64,000 bases of DNA from an uncultured Bacilli bacterium (GTDB lineage: Bacteria > Bacillota_I > Bacilli_A > RF39 > UBA660). The translations under genes were made by a program, and so were the position numbers. The notes below the pieces were generated by a model. That model had not been told where the DNA came from. It saw only the letters and a program-made list of their open reading frames with translations, and searched no databases. Below are positions 1 to 8,802 of the stretch, in pieces. The stretch is taken from positions 62,001-126,000 of the forward strand of contig CAKOUW010000001.1 of NCBI GenBank assembly GCA_934120715.1. Direction: 5' to 3'. How positions within the stretch are numbered: position 1 is the stretch's first letter; each line of letters starts with the position of its first letter.

Positions 1-36
1 TGATCCGATATCTATTCCTAAATAAGCCTTAATCAT
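1..36 (-). CDS. Acyl-CoA dehydratase activase (BadF/BcrAD ATPase family), N-terminal fragment
   Basis: Only the first 12 codons lie in the window (MIKAYLGIDIGS). This matches the phosphate-1 loop start of the BadF/BcrAD/HgdC ATPase family (typically M-K-A-Y-x-G-I-D-I-G-S). The ATG is preceded by a good ribosome site (AAGGAGAG on the minus strand, about positions 43-51). It overlaps the end of the upstream gene by 8 nt, so it is the third gene of a minus-strand operon with the two dehydratase-related genes. Family members are Fe-S ATPases that activate 2-hydroxyacyl-CoA dehydratases. The Fe-S cysteines lie outside the window, so the call rests on the N-terminus and on context. Confidence 0.75.
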   Translation of the reverse strand, partial: MIKAYLGIDIGS

Positions 37-1096
37 TTTTATCTCTCCTTATCTTTAATAAATCATAAAAAGCTTCTAGTCTAGTTTTGATTCCTTCATC
101 TGAAGTTTCTACATCATATGATAAAAATATAATAGGCATGTTATTTTCACTAGCTATTTTTTGAATTATGGGTATGGCGGTAATTTCTGGTGTACAACCA
201 AAAGGTTTGGTATGAATGATACCATCATATTTTTTTTCAATTAATTTTATAGTTCTATATATGTTATCTAGCCCATCAGCACCTAGTTTATATTTGCAAT
301 ATTTCTTGGTTTTTCTTAACATATGCTTTTTTAGGAACTTTTTTTGCCATAAAAGATATGACAAGTTAGTATATCTTTTTATTTCAATATTCATATTGGC
401 TAATTCCTTTTCTAAAAAGTAACTAGATGAAGGTTCCATAGTTGTATATAATTCTCCTATAATACCTACTTTTAATCTTTTTTCTTTACGAAGTGGTATT
501 CTTTTAATTAAGTATTTATATTTAAAATAGTAATATATTAGTTCTATGATAGAATCAGTACTTTTAAATTTTTTTAGCATTTTTTTCTTTAGAACTAAGT
601 GAGCATTTTTTTTCTTTTCAAAGCCAATATTTTTTCTAATTATTTTATCTATTTTATCCATCTGCCATATAAATATTAATGTATATAGTATGGAATGGAT
701 AAAGTAGGGGAAGGAGAGCTTTTTATTTATTTTTTTAAATATTTTATATACTTCTCGTACTTTTAAATTATTTCTAGAAATTAATTTATAAAACTCAAAT
801 TCATATCCTAGGTCTTTTAAAATAGTTTCAGTTACTTCAGCATAATATCTATATCTACAGCCGCCACCTGCGGTAAAAAGAATGTTAGCTCCATTTTCTA
901 GACTTTCAATAAAGTTACCTAGATTATATTTGAAGGGGAGACAAACTGAGTCTGGTGAATATTTGGCACCTAACTCAATAGTCTTTTTTGTAATTGGAGG
1001 AGCTGGTACTACTTTTAGATTAGTGGTTCTTTTTAAAAATATGGAAACTGGTATATAGTAGTCACCTAAGTGAGGAAAACTAATTATTTTTTTCAT
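29..1096 (-). CDS. 2-hydroxyacyl-CoA dehydratase-related protein (COG3581-like)
   Basis: A 355-residue protein. The N-terminus FPHLGDYYIPV and the later FTAGGGCRYRYYAE and IHTKPFGCTPEITA segments resemble the HgdB-like 'predicted nucleotide-binding' family (COG3581) that travels with BadF-type activases. Cysteines at DSVCLPF, GGGCRYR and PFGCTPE are at positions where family members ligate an Fe-S cluster. The start ATG overlaps the stop of the preceding gene by 4 nt and has a GGAGGG site; the 3' end overlaps the activase start by 8 nt, so the three genes are translationally coupled. In many Firmicutes these modules are fused into one protein of about 1,400 residues; here they are split. The substrate is unknown. 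Confidence 0.75.
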   Translation of the reverse strand: MKKIISFPHLGDYYIPVSIFLKRTTNLKVVPAPPITKKTIELGAKYSPDSVCLPFKYNLGNFIESLENGANILFTAGGGCRYRYYAEVTETILKDLGYEFEFYKLISRNNLKVREVYKIFKKINKKLSFPYFIHSILYTLIFIWQMDKIDKIIRKNIGFEKKKNAHLVLKKKMLKKFKSTDSIIELIYYYFKYKYLIKRIPLRKEKRLKVGIIGELYTTMEPSSSYFLEKELANMNIEIKRYTNLSYLLWQKKFLKKHMLRKTKKYCKYKLGADGLDNIYRTIKLIEKKYDGIIHTKPFGCTPEITAIPIIQKIASENNMPIIFLSYDVETSDEGIKTRLEAFYDLLKIRRDKND

Positions 1097-2016
1097 TTAT
1101 TTCCCTCCTTTAAATTTTTAAGTATGTCAATAAAGCTTTCTAGTCTTGTTATAACGCCTACTTCACTATTTAAGTCTTCGAAGATTAAAGTCATAACAGG
1201 AACATTTTTAACTTTTAAGCTTATTAATTCATTACTTAGGGAGTCTGGTCCACAAGGAAATGATGATATAATGATAATACCATCTACTTTGTCTTTATAA
1301 TAATTGATACTGGCCATTACTTCTTTACTATGAGTCCAATGGATATCTGATGATAAATCTTTACATTCATTATCTATTTTTAGATGATCTATTTTGTTAC
1401 TATAGATGATACTGATGTTATTTTCTTTTAAGTATTTTGTGATACTTTTACCAATTAATTCATCATATAAATTGTATGGGTGTCCAGCAAGTAGAATTTT
1501 TAGATTGGTATTTTTAAGAACTTCTTCTTGTTCTTGTTCTTGTTTTTTTCTTTTCATAAGATTTATCTTTTCAGCGTATTTATATGCTTTATAGCTTTTG
1601 ATATATGAAGCGCCTAGCTTTTCGCCTAGTTTTAAAAAGGCCATAAGGCGATTTTCCTTTTCTTCTAAGTCGATATTGTAGTTTAATATTTCTACATCAA
1701 ATAAATTATTTACTAGGTCATATAAACAGTTGAAATTTGTACATACTTGTTCATTTTTTTTAATTGAATATAGTCTTGGTACTAGAATATAATCACATTT
1801 GTTTTGTAAATTTATGATGTGACCTAAATATAATTTTAATGAAAGACAAGCTTCATCAGGAGCTATTTTAGTTCCATCTTCTAGTATTTTTTTGTTACTG
1901 TAATCACTTATTATAGGTGTATAGCCTAGGTACTTTATAAATTCTAGCCAGAGATCTTTATCATAGTAATATAGTAAGGCTCTTGGTATTCCAATAGTTT
2001 TTTTAATAATAATCAC
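1093..2016 (-). CDS. Activase-associated DUF2229 protein (COG3580-like)
   Basis: A 307-residue protein that begins KKTIGIPRALLYYYDKDLW, the hallmark N-terminus of the DUF2229/COG3580 family. Conserved cysteines occur in DEACLSLKLYLGH, VCTNFNC and SFPCGPDS. It is the first gene of a minus-strand operon with the COG3581-like protein and the activase. The start is uncertain. GTG at 2016 is the only standard start, but the AAGGAT box sits directly against it. The ATT codons just downstream have better spacing, so a non-AUG start is possible. Function is inferred from family and context: maturation or activity of a radical-type dehydratase system of unknown substrate. Confidence 0.75.
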   Translation of the reverse strand: MIIIKKTIGIPRALLYYYDKDLWLEFIKYLGYTPIISDYSNKKILEDGTKIAPDEACLSLKLYLGHIINLQNKCDYILVPRLYSIKKNEQVCTNFNCLYDLVNNLFDVEILNYNIDLEEKENRLMAFLKLGEKLGASYIKSYKAYKYAEKINLMKRKKQEQEQEEVLKNTNLKILLAGHPYNLYDELIGKSITKYLKENNISIIYSNKIDHLKIDNECKDLSSDIHWTHSKEVMASINYYKDKVDGIIIISSFPCGPDSLSNELISLKVKNVPVMTLIFEDLNSEVGVITRLESFIDILKNLKEGNK

Positions 2017-2081
2017 ATCCTTAGTTAAGACTATGCTGTTAATTATTTTTAATTATTATTTTCTATCGACAATTTTATTGC

Positions 2082-2110
2082 TTGGAGTTATTTAGTTTAT
2101 GTGTTATAAT
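2082..2110 (+). promoter_or_regulatory. Promoter of the PH-domain gene
   Basis: TTGGAG, then a 17-nt spacer, then a perfect TATAAT at 2105-2110. It lies 24 nt before the start codon at 2134, with a GGGAG ribosome site between. Confidence 0.6.
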
Positions 2111-2133
2111 GTTGTTGATTTGGGAGTGTTTAT

Positions 2134-2580
2134 ATGAGCGATGTTTATAAAAAGGTTTTAAAATTCAAAAAGAAATATCCAATGACAGTGGCATGGAGAC
2201 TTAAGAAGAATGCCTCTGTTGTTGAAAGACATCTTGGGAGTGATGAGAAAGTATTATATGCTTTTGCAGCTCAAAAGAATGATAATCCATTTGATATATT
2301 TGGTACTTGTGTTGTTGCATTAACAAGTAAAAGAATTTTGATTGGAAGAAAGAGAGTTGTATTTGGATACTTTTTTGATTCAATTACACCTGATCTATTT
2401 AATGATCTAAAAATTAGAGGTGGAATTATTTGGGGAAGAATATTTATCGATACAGTAAAAGAATTTATAGCTTTATCAAATATTGATAATAGTGCTTTAC
2501 CAGAAATTGAAAATATGATATCTAGTTATATGATTGAAGCTAAAAAAGAGTATAGAAATAATGATGAAGATGATGATTAA
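2134..2580 (+). CDS. Bacterial PH-domain (YokE-like) protein
   Basis: A 148-residue soluble protein. Residues about 35-125 have the pattern of small Firmicutes PH-domain proteins: DEKVLYAFAAQKN, then VVALTSKRILIGRKRV, then a long amphipathic segment. The C-terminus is acidic (NNDEDDD). It has its own promoter (TATAAT at 2105-2110) and a GGGAG site 7-8 nt before the ATG. The family is common in Bacilli but has no settled role; membrane or stress association is a guess. The next gene starts 15-24 nt later, so the two may be cotranscribed. Confidence 0.7.
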   Translation: MSDVYKKVLKFKKKYPMTVAWRLKKNASVVERHLGSDEKVLYAFAAQKNDNPFDIFGTCVVALTSKRILIGRKRVVFGYFFDSITPDLFNDLKIRGGIIWGRIFIDTVKEFIALSNIDNSALPEIENMISSYMIEAKKEYRNNDEDDD

Positions 2581-2603
2581 TCCTTTTTTTGTAGGTGAAG
2601 GTA

Positions 2604-3851
2604 TTGAAAAAGGTAGTTTTAAAGTTAATTATATTTATTTGTTTAATCTTTTTGATTAGATGGTTATTTGTATGTTTTAAGGGTAATCATAGTATAGATT
2701 ATATATTAACTACAAAGAATAATTCTTATAAGATAAATGAAAAGTTTGATGATAATAGTAATAATTATTATTTTGAAGTGAAAGATAGGAATAATAATAA
2801 ATATTTATTTTCGACTATTAATAAATATGATAAGAGTAGAAAAATTATTTCGGATATTAGACTATATAAAAATGACAATTTGAGTTGTATTTTACCTATT
2901 TATAATAAAAGTAGAGGAGACTTAGCTTGTGTTTATAATAAGAGACAGGTTAGTTATTCATATTTAAAAGAAACAGATAATAAAGAAATTAATAATATTA
3001 ATAAATTAATTAGAAAAGATGGATATCTTTCAATAGATGAATATGATTATAGTGAAGTAAAAGAAAAAATGAATAATTATTATTTTTATAAAGATAATAT
3101 TCCAAATGATACTATTTTTACTATGTGGTTTTACAAGGGATTCTATGTTGTAAGTAGTGATGATATTGTTAGAATGGAGTACTTTAAAAAAGATAAGTAT
3201 GAAAATAATTTATCATTGCTGATAGATGGTAAATATGTCTTTGTTAATACTGATAATGGCTTGTTAGATTATGATGAAGTTAATATTTATGATGTTGTTA
3301 ATGGTAAGAAGGAGACTATTAATTTGGAGAATAGTATTTCTAATGGTTCATATTTTAATGGTGTTTGTAATGGACTACTTTATGTTACTGATGCAAATAA
3401 AAAGATGCAGTATTCTATTGATATTTCTAAGGGGAGTAGTAGTGTAGTTGGAAATAGAGAAAGTGGCTTTGTTGGAGATTGTATTAAATCGAAGGAAAAG
3501 GTTAGTACAAGTAGCTTCTTTAAGGATAAGGTTTATTTTGATGAAGTTAAGATTGATTCTAAGTTTAAGAAGCTTGGGGCTAGAGAGGTCAAGGTTGATA
3601 AAGATATTTATTATTATATAGATAGTGATAATAATGTATATATGTTATATAGTAATCACTTTGATTATCCTATTTTATTGTTTAAGTTGGATACTATTTC
3701 TGATTGGAAAGTAGGCAATGGTGGAGTTATTGTGGTTAGTGATGATACGCTTTATTATTATGATAATATGGGTCTTAGAAAGATACTTGTTAATAGTGAG
3801 TTGAATTATAACTCTAACAATATTTGTGATTTTATGAAAAAAGTAGGATAA
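2604..3851 (+). CDS. Membrane-anchored protein of unknown function
   Basis: About 415 residues. One hydrophobic helix lies at residues about 5-24 (VVLKLIIFICLIFLIRWLFV). A long Asn/Asp/Tyr-rich, probably extracytoplasmic domain with many short beta-like segments follows (for example YYFEVKDRNNNKYLFS and KYVFVNTDNG). Two cysteine pairs could form disulfides. The TTG at 2604 is preferred because AGGTGA ends 5 nt before it; GTG at 2595 is the alternative. I do not recognise the family. A strong terminator follows. Confidence 0.6.
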   Translation: MKKVVLKLIIFICLIFLIRWLFVCFKGNHSIDYILTTKNNSYKINEKFDDNSNNYYFEVKDRNNNKYLFSTINKYDKSRKIISDIRLYKNDNLSCILPIYNKSRGDLACVYNKRQVSYSYLKETDNKEINNINKLIRKDGYLSIDEYDYSEVKEKMNNYYFYKDNIPNDTIFTMWFYKGFYVVSSDDIVRMEYFKKDKYENNLSLLIDGKYVFVNTDNGLLDYDEVNIYDVVNGKKETINLENSISNGSYFNGVCNGLLYVTDANKKMQYSIDISKGSSSVVGNRESGFVGDCIKSKEKVSTSSFFKDKVYFDEVKIDSKFKKLGAREVKVDKDIYYYIDSDNNVYMLYSNHFDYPILLFKLDTISDWKVGNGGVIVVSDDTLYYYDNMGLRKILVNSELNYNSNNICDFMKKVG

Positions 3852-3866
3852 TTTTCTACTTTTTTT
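3837..3866 (+). terminator. Intrinsic terminator after the membrane-anchored unknown
   Basis: AAAAAAGTAG pairs with CTACTTTTTT across a 9-nt loop and runs into a T-tract. It overlaps the last codons of the gene. Confidence 0.8.
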
Positions 3867-3936
3867 AATAAAATATAAAAAAAGAAAAATATTTTATTGA
3901 AATTTCTTGGGAGTTTTGATATACTCTTAGATGTAT

Positions 3937-4010
3937 GGGGCTTTAGCCAAGTGGTAAGGCGTGGGTCTGCAACACCCTGATCACCGGTTCAAATCCGGTA
4001 GGCCCCTCCA
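3937..4010 (+). tRNA. tRNA-Cys(GCA)
   Basis: A 74-nt cloverleaf. Acceptor GGGGCTT pairs with AGGCCCC (one G-T), the anticodon loop is CTGCAAC (anticodon GCA), the T-arm is CCGGTTCAAATCCGG, and CCA is encoded. It is 8 nt upstream of tRNA-Gly, so the two are presumably cotranscribed. Confidence 0.95.
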
Positions 4011-4018
4011 AAATTTAT

Positions 4019-4093
4019 GCGGATGTAGTTTAGTGGTTAGAATACGGCCTTGCCAAGGCTGTGACGGGGATTCGATTTCCCTCATCCGCTCCA
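4019..4093 (+). tRNA. tRNA-Gly(GCC)
   Basis: A 75-nt cloverleaf. Acceptor GCGGATG pairs with CATCCGC, the anticodon loop is TTGCCAA (GCC), and CCA is encoded. A terminator follows at 4134-4158, and the TnpB element begins right after its T-tract. Confidence 0.95.
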
Positions 4094-4133
4094 TAAGATA
4101 AAATCGTCGCACCAATGTGACGTTAGATTTAAG

Positions 4134-4158
4134 TCAACTAGTAGTAGTTGATTTTTTT
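4134..4158 (+). terminator. Terminator of the Cys-Gly tRNA operon
   Basis: TCAACTA, GTAG loop, TAGTTGA, then seven T. The insertion element starts immediately downstream. Confidence 0.85.
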
Positions 4159-4282
4159 GTTTATAAGGAATTTTCTTTTTATAAAGAACAGTATTAACTA
4201 ATGGTATATATTTAAAAAAACGCATTGACAAACAAATGTTTGTGTATTGTTATAGTAAGACAAGATTATGGAGGTACGTTGC

Positions 4283-5414
4283 ATGTATAAAGCTTATAAA
4301 TTTAGATTATATCCTAATACTTCTCAGGAAATATTAATTAACAAAACATTTGGTTGTGTTAGACTTGTTTATAATTATTTTTTAGATGAATGTATGAATA
4401 AGGGATATATACGAGTTTTTGATATGTGTAATGAAATAAAAGAACTATATAATAAATATCCATTTTTAAAAGAAGTAGATTCTTGTAGTTTAAGATGTGC
4501 TGTTTTTAATCTAGAGGATAGTTTTTAAAACTATTTTTCTAAACGTACTTAGTTATCCAAAATTTAAAAGTAAGTTTAATAAACAAAGTTTTAGAACAAC
4601 TTGTATTAAAAGAACCTATAAAGGAAAAGAGTATAGTAATATCATATTAGACTTAAATAATAAAAAAATAAAGTTACCTAAACTTGGATTTGTTGATATA
4701 AGAGGATATAGAAATCTAAAAGATATTAATGGAAGAATAATAAATGCCACTGTAGAAAAAGGGAGAACAAATAAATATTATGTAAGTGTTATATTTGATG
4801 AAGTACAAACTATATCTAGTAAAGTAATTCCAGATAATATCGTGGGTATTGACTTAGGTATAAAGGATTTAGTAGTGACAAGTGATGGAGAAAAGTATAG
4901 TAATCCAAAGGAAGTATTAAAGAGAGAAAAGAGATTAAAAAGACTACAAAGAAAATTATCAAGACAAGAAAGAGGAAGCAATAATTATTATAAGACTAAA
5001 CTAGCAATAGCAAGGCTTCATAGCAAGATAAAAAATAGTAGAAAACATAATATAATAAGTATCGTAAATAAATTAGTAAAAGAGCATGATATTATTATAA
5101 GTGAAAAATTAAATGTTAGAGAAATGAGCAGTAACCACAAATTAGCTAAGAATATATTGGATGCCAGTTTTAATAAAGTATGCCAGATATTGAAATGGAA
5201 GTGTAATTTACTTGGTAAATATTATTATCAGGTAGAGACATACTTTCCAAGTAGTAAGAAATGTAGTCATTGTGATATGACTACAGATAAAACAAAAGAT
5301 TTAGGAGTAAGAAATTGGACATGTATAAATTGTGGATGTGAAAATGATAGAGATATAAATGCGAGTGTAAATATTATGTTTGAAGGACTAAAAATATATT
5401 GTCAAAATAATTAA
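4283..5414 (+). pseudogene. tnpB: TnpB RNA-guided nuclease, disrupted
   Basis: Homologous to IS200/IS605 TnpB (ancestor of Cas12). The start is ATG at 4283, 8 nt after GGAGG. The reading frame is broken twice: a TAA at 4526-4528 (after NLEDSF), and a one-base frameshift between about 4540 and 4553, after which YPKFKSKFNKQSF resumes and stays open to 5414. All catalytic landmarks are intact downstream: RuvC-I Asp in GIDLGIKDLV, RuvC-II Glu in IIISEKLNV, the zinc finger CSHC...CINC, and RuvC-III Asp in DRDINASVN. The C-terminal part from GTG 4842 (190 residues) could still be translated alone. Either this is decay in progress or the two lesions are sequence errors. Confidence 0.85.
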
Positions 5415-5569
5415 GAAGAAGAAAAGTAAAATAAAAAGTACGGTAGCGACTATCGGAATTTAAGCCTATGGAGAATAGAGGGTACTCTATCTATGAAGTA
5501 GGAATGTTGATCGGCGACGACCAATGCGAATAAAAATTTAAAATTATTTTAATTTTTATTCTTTTGTTC
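5415..5569 (+). ncRNA. Candidate omega-RNA (reRNA) scaffold of the TnpB element
   Basis: This is the 155 nt between the tnpB stop and the right end of the element. It is identical in length and, read side by side, in sequence to 27052-27206 of copy 2. It contains hairpins such as ATAGAG-GGTA-CTCTAT and several GC-richer blocks unusual in this AT-rich context. In known IS605 TnpB systems the guide RNA scaffold is made from the 3' end of tnpB plus the right end, with the guide taken from flanking DNA. By that rule the guide would begin at about 5570. The RNA itself is inferred. Confidence 0.65.
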
Positions 5570-5732
5570 CCTTACAAAAAAAGATATAATGTAATATGAT
5601 TAAAATAATTAAGAATAAAAGAAAGAACTAAATCTATATAAGATAATATTAATGCTTTTGATAAAGTTATCCAAAAGAAAAAGACAATTCTAAGTCATGA
5701 TAGACTAGCATTGCCTTTTTTGCATTATTATT

Positions 5733-8237
5733 TTACCAGGAACCAATTCCGCCTCCGCCGGAGCCACCTCCAGAAATACCTCCACCTGAAGATCCGCCGC
5801 CTGAGTACCCACCACCTGAACTTGATGAGCCTCCAGAATGGCTAGTTGGATTTGATGACATAGCACTTCTGGCCGAGTTCATCGTAGAATTCATAAATGT
5901 TCCAAAAGACGAAACGTCAAAAGTATTAGAGCTAACATACCATGATGGTGCTTGTAATGATATTGATTCAAAGTTTTTAATCCATTTATCTGATATTCCT
6001 AAAACATAAGTATATGGTAGAATGTCATAAAAATAATTTGAATTTTGCATTACTAATGCTTCTAATCTTTCTTTTTCTGCAGTTTTTAAGAAGTTTTTAA
6101 ATCCCCTTAATTTTCCTAGCATTTCGCTGCCATATTTTGTTCTCTTTGGAAGACATGCTAAACATATTATCATTCCTAGTATACATATTATTCCTATAAT
6201 ATAACAAACTAGGTATGATACATCTTGCGTTAATGTTGGTAATATTATAAATGCCCATGGTATTACTCCAAATCCTGATGACCAAATTAATGCAAATATT
6301 TTAGCATAAATAGGTGTTTTATCAAATAGTGTTTCAAATAATACAAAAAAACTAATACCTGGGAAAAGTAATACAAAAATTAATGTTATTGGTTGTCCGT
6401 AAGTGAATATTGGAGGTATTGTAATTAAACAATATGCAGCAATAATCATTAAAATAATAAACTTTTTTTTGCTTAAAGCAGATTTCTCAAATACTTTATC
6501 TGTATTTTTTTTGTTATTAATATTATTCAATATTTTGTTGTTTGTTATATAGAAATTATCATATAAAATTTTGTCTGTAACTTCTGTTCTACCATGTTCA
6601 AATAATCCATCCATAAACCATTGCTCATTTTCATCTGTTCCATCATAGTCTTTTAACTTTCTGATTAAAAATGAATTTCTTTTATTTAATTCATTAATTG
6701 AAGATTTAAGGCCATATTTTTCATAATCAATTGGTGTATCAATATTTTTATAAATATCTAACATATTTTCGTAATATCTAATTTTTTTAGAGCTTGGATT
6801 TTTTATCTTTTCTTCATTAATCTTGTTTTGCAATTCGATTATTTTTTGATTAATACTATTTCTTGAGCTTTTATTTAAATTTACTTTTTCAGAATTCAAA
6901 TCAATTTTTTTGTCACTGATTTCGATGTATCCTTTATTTGCTAAAAATATTAGTAGGGAAGTTATGTCTTTTTTTTCAGCTTTTCCTTTATATAAAAAAC
7001 CAGCATCTAAACTATTTAATCCTTCTGGTGGATAAAACTCAACAGTTTCTATAATTTTATCATCACGGCCATATTTATACCATAATAGTATTGATATTAC
7101 TAAAAGTATAATAGGGATTGTAAACATAATGTAATCTATTATATTTATATTAAGTTTTGCACCAACAAAATATCCTTCAGGCAATTCACATCTAATAGTT
7201 AATGCTTCTTTAGGTCCAAGAATGTCATTGTAGCTTCCCGTTATCTTGTTGTCACTAACATTATATTGAATTTTATCATTATCTGTTGAGCCCATAGCTC
7301 CTGATGAAAATCCTAACTTGCTTGAATCAAATTGTTTTGGCATAGTAATTGAAAAAGTTATATTTCCAATTACTGTATTTTCCTCATTTTTTACTATATT
7401 GTAATATATTTCATCGTAATTTTTATCTGTATCTTTTCCTAAATTATACGTATATTTAATAACGTATTTTTTTTCTCCTGTTAAAGTACGATTTGGGGAG
7501 CCAATTTGCAGTTTATATTTACCATTTTCTATTGATGTTGTATATTCGTTGTCAACCCTTAAGTTTGTTACCTGAGCGCGGTTCGTTGATGTTGAGCCAT
7601 CTAGTCTTGTAATTGTATTTTTTAATGGGATAGTTTTTTCTATTCCATGCTTTGGAACATTGAAATATACTGTAATTGTTTCGGTTATATCAAAAGTATT
7701 ATTTTCGTTAACGATGATATTAATATCATACCTATCGATAACATGATCATAGGAACTATATCGATAGTTTTTGCTAGGTGTTAGGCTTGATGAATTATTT
7801 TCCACTATGTTATTATCATATATTTCTATTGATAAACGATAATAATATATTTCGTTAATACTATGTTTACCTAAAATACTTAAATTAGACATTTGGTTAA
7901 AATCGTTTGTACCTGAAATTGCAGTACCTAAATTATATCCCTGTGCTATTAGGTTATAGTTTGAATCATAATAATAGGCTGTCGAGCTATAATTTATAGT
8001 GTTATTGGAACTATTAACAACTATACCTGTTAATCCAAATGCTTGAGTAGAGGTGGAAGAATAGTCCCTAAATGAAATGTCCGAGAAAGATAAATTTTCT
8101 ACTTCTAAGCTTTGTGTATTGTTAATTCTTGTATATGTTGTTTGGCTTGTTAGTGCATAGGTATTTGATGGATAAGCTATTACTAGAGATAATGCTATTA
8201 TAATCAAAAAAGAAACTTTTTTAATAATTCTTTTCAC
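5733..8237 (-). CDS. DUF2207 membrane protein
   Basis: About 834 residues. The start is taken as GTG at 8237, because a GGAGG box lies 6 nt upstream and the product then begins with a clean signal peptide (MKRIIKKVSFLIII...). In-frame TTG at 8264 is upstream of that box. An extracytoplasmic beta-rich domain follows (DUF2207 motifs such as YDINIIVNENNTFDITETI and HGIEKTIPL), then a transmembrane helix, a cytoplasmic region, a helix cluster, and a Gly/Ser-rich tail ending GGGGIGSW. This architecture and its pairing with lemA, 16 nt upstream, are typical. Function is unknown; a cell-envelope role is assumed for the family. Confidence 0.85.
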   Translation of the reverse strand: MKRIIKKVSFLIIIALSLVIAYPSNTYALTSQTTYTRINNTQSLEVENLSFSDISFRDYSSTSTQAFGLTGIVVNSSNNTINYSSTAYYYDSNYNLIAQGYNLGTAISGTNDFNQMSNLSILGKHSINEIYYYRLSIEIYDNNIVENNSSSLTPSKNYRYSSYDHVIDRYDINIIVNENNTFDITETITVYFNVPKHGIEKTIPLKNTITRLDGSTSTNRAQVTNLRVDNEYTTSIENGKYKLQIGSPNRTLTGEKKYVIKYTYNLGKDTDKNYDEIYYNIVKNEENTVIGNITFSITMPKQFDSSKLGFSSGAMGSTDNDKIQYNVSDNKITGSYNDILGPKEALTIRCELPEGYFVGAKLNINIIDYIMFTIPIILLVISILLWYKYGRDDKIIETVEFYPPEGLNSLDAGFLYKGKAEKKDITSLLIFLANKGYIEISDKKIDLNSEKVNLNKSSRNSINQKIIELQNKINEEKIKNPSSKKIRYYENMLDIYKNIDTPIDYEKYGLKSSINELNKRNSFLIRKLKDYDGTDENEQWFMDGLFEHGRTEVTDKILYDNFYITNNKILNNINNKKNTDKVFEKSALSKKKFIILMIIAAYCLITIPPIFTYGQPITLIFVLLFPGISFFVLFETLFDKTPIYAKIFALIWSSGFGVIPWAFIILPTLTQDVSYLVCYIIGIICILGMIICLACLPKRTKYGSEMLGKLRGFKNFLKTAEKERLEALVMQNSNYFYDILPYTYVLGISDKWIKNFESISLQAPSWYVSSNTFDVSSFGTFMNSTMNSARSAMSSNPTSHSGGSSSSGGGYSGGGSSGGGISGGGSGGGGIGSW

Positions 8238-8253
8238 TGTATTCCTCCATAAA

Positions 8254-8802
8254 CTATAATTCAAATTTTATATTTTCTCTTTCGTTTGCACTGGCTTCAA
8301 ACATTGCTTTTGATTTGTAACCAAACAATCCTGCAAATATATTACTTGGAAACATTTCAACTTTGTTATTATAAATTCTAACTACACCATTGTAATATTT
8401 TCTTGAATTAGCAATATCATCTTCAACTTTTGCTAATTGTTTACTTAAATCCTTAAAATTTTCATTTGCTTTTAAATTTGGATAAGCTTCTGCTAAAGCC
8501 ATAATCTTATTGATACTATTTGATAATTGTTCGTTTGTTTTAATTTTTTCTTCATTAGACATTTTATCATAAATGTTATTTCTTAATTCTATAACTTCTT
8601 TTAATGTGTCTTTTTCATGTTTTGCATATCCTTTTACTGTTTCTACTAAATTAGGTATTAAATCCCATCTTTTCTTTAGATAAATATCCATAGTAGAAAA
8701 AGCTTCTTTTACTCTATTATTCATTTTTACAAAGCTATTATATAGAGCTAAAGCATAAATGATAATTAAAATGATGATTGCAATGATAATGTAAATCCAC
8801 AT
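8254..8802 (-). CDS. lemA: LemA family protein
   Basis: 182 residues: one N-terminal membrane helix (IYIIIAIIILIIIYALALYN), then a helical-bundle domain with the LemA signature KKRWDLIPNLVETVKGYAKHE and AYPNLKANENFKDLSKQL. The ATG is preceded by AGGAGGTGA at ideal spacing. It is the first gene of a two-gene operon with the DUF2207 protein, an association seen across Firmicutes. The topology puts a short N-terminus outside and the bundle in the cytoplasm. The molecular role is not established. Confidence 0.92.
   Translation of the reverse strand: MWIYIIIAIIILIIIYALALYNSFVKMNNRVKEAFSTMDIYLKKRWDLIPNLVETVKGYAKHEKDTLKEVIELRNNIYDKMSNEEKIKTNEQLSNSINKIMALAEAYPNLKANENFKDLSKQLAKVEDDIANSRKYYNGVVRIYNNKVEMFPSNIFAGLFGYKSKAMFEASANERENIKFEL

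Larger units (their letters stand above)
4160..5569 (+). mobile_element. IS605-family TnpB-only element, copy 1
   Basis: The boundaries come from comparison with the second copy at 26724-27206. Identity begins at TTTATAAGG and ends at CTTTTGTTC. The element is 1410 nt long and carries tnpB but no Y1 transposase (tnpA), so it could only move with TnpA supplied in trans. Near the left end there is a hairpin (ACAAAC-AAAT-GTTTGT, 4228-4243), as expected for IS200/IS605 ends. The right end carries an omega-RNA-like region and an AT-rich palindrome (AATAAAAATT...AATTTTTATT). The element sits directly after a tRNA-operon terminator. Confidence 0.85.

Noticed and set aside
5733..5830. Gly/Ser-rich coding repeats at the end of the DUF2207 gene, which look like a DNA repeat array
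   Set aside because: They are ordinary low-complexity Gly/Ser codons typical of the family; no regular unit, not a CRISPR or minisatellite.
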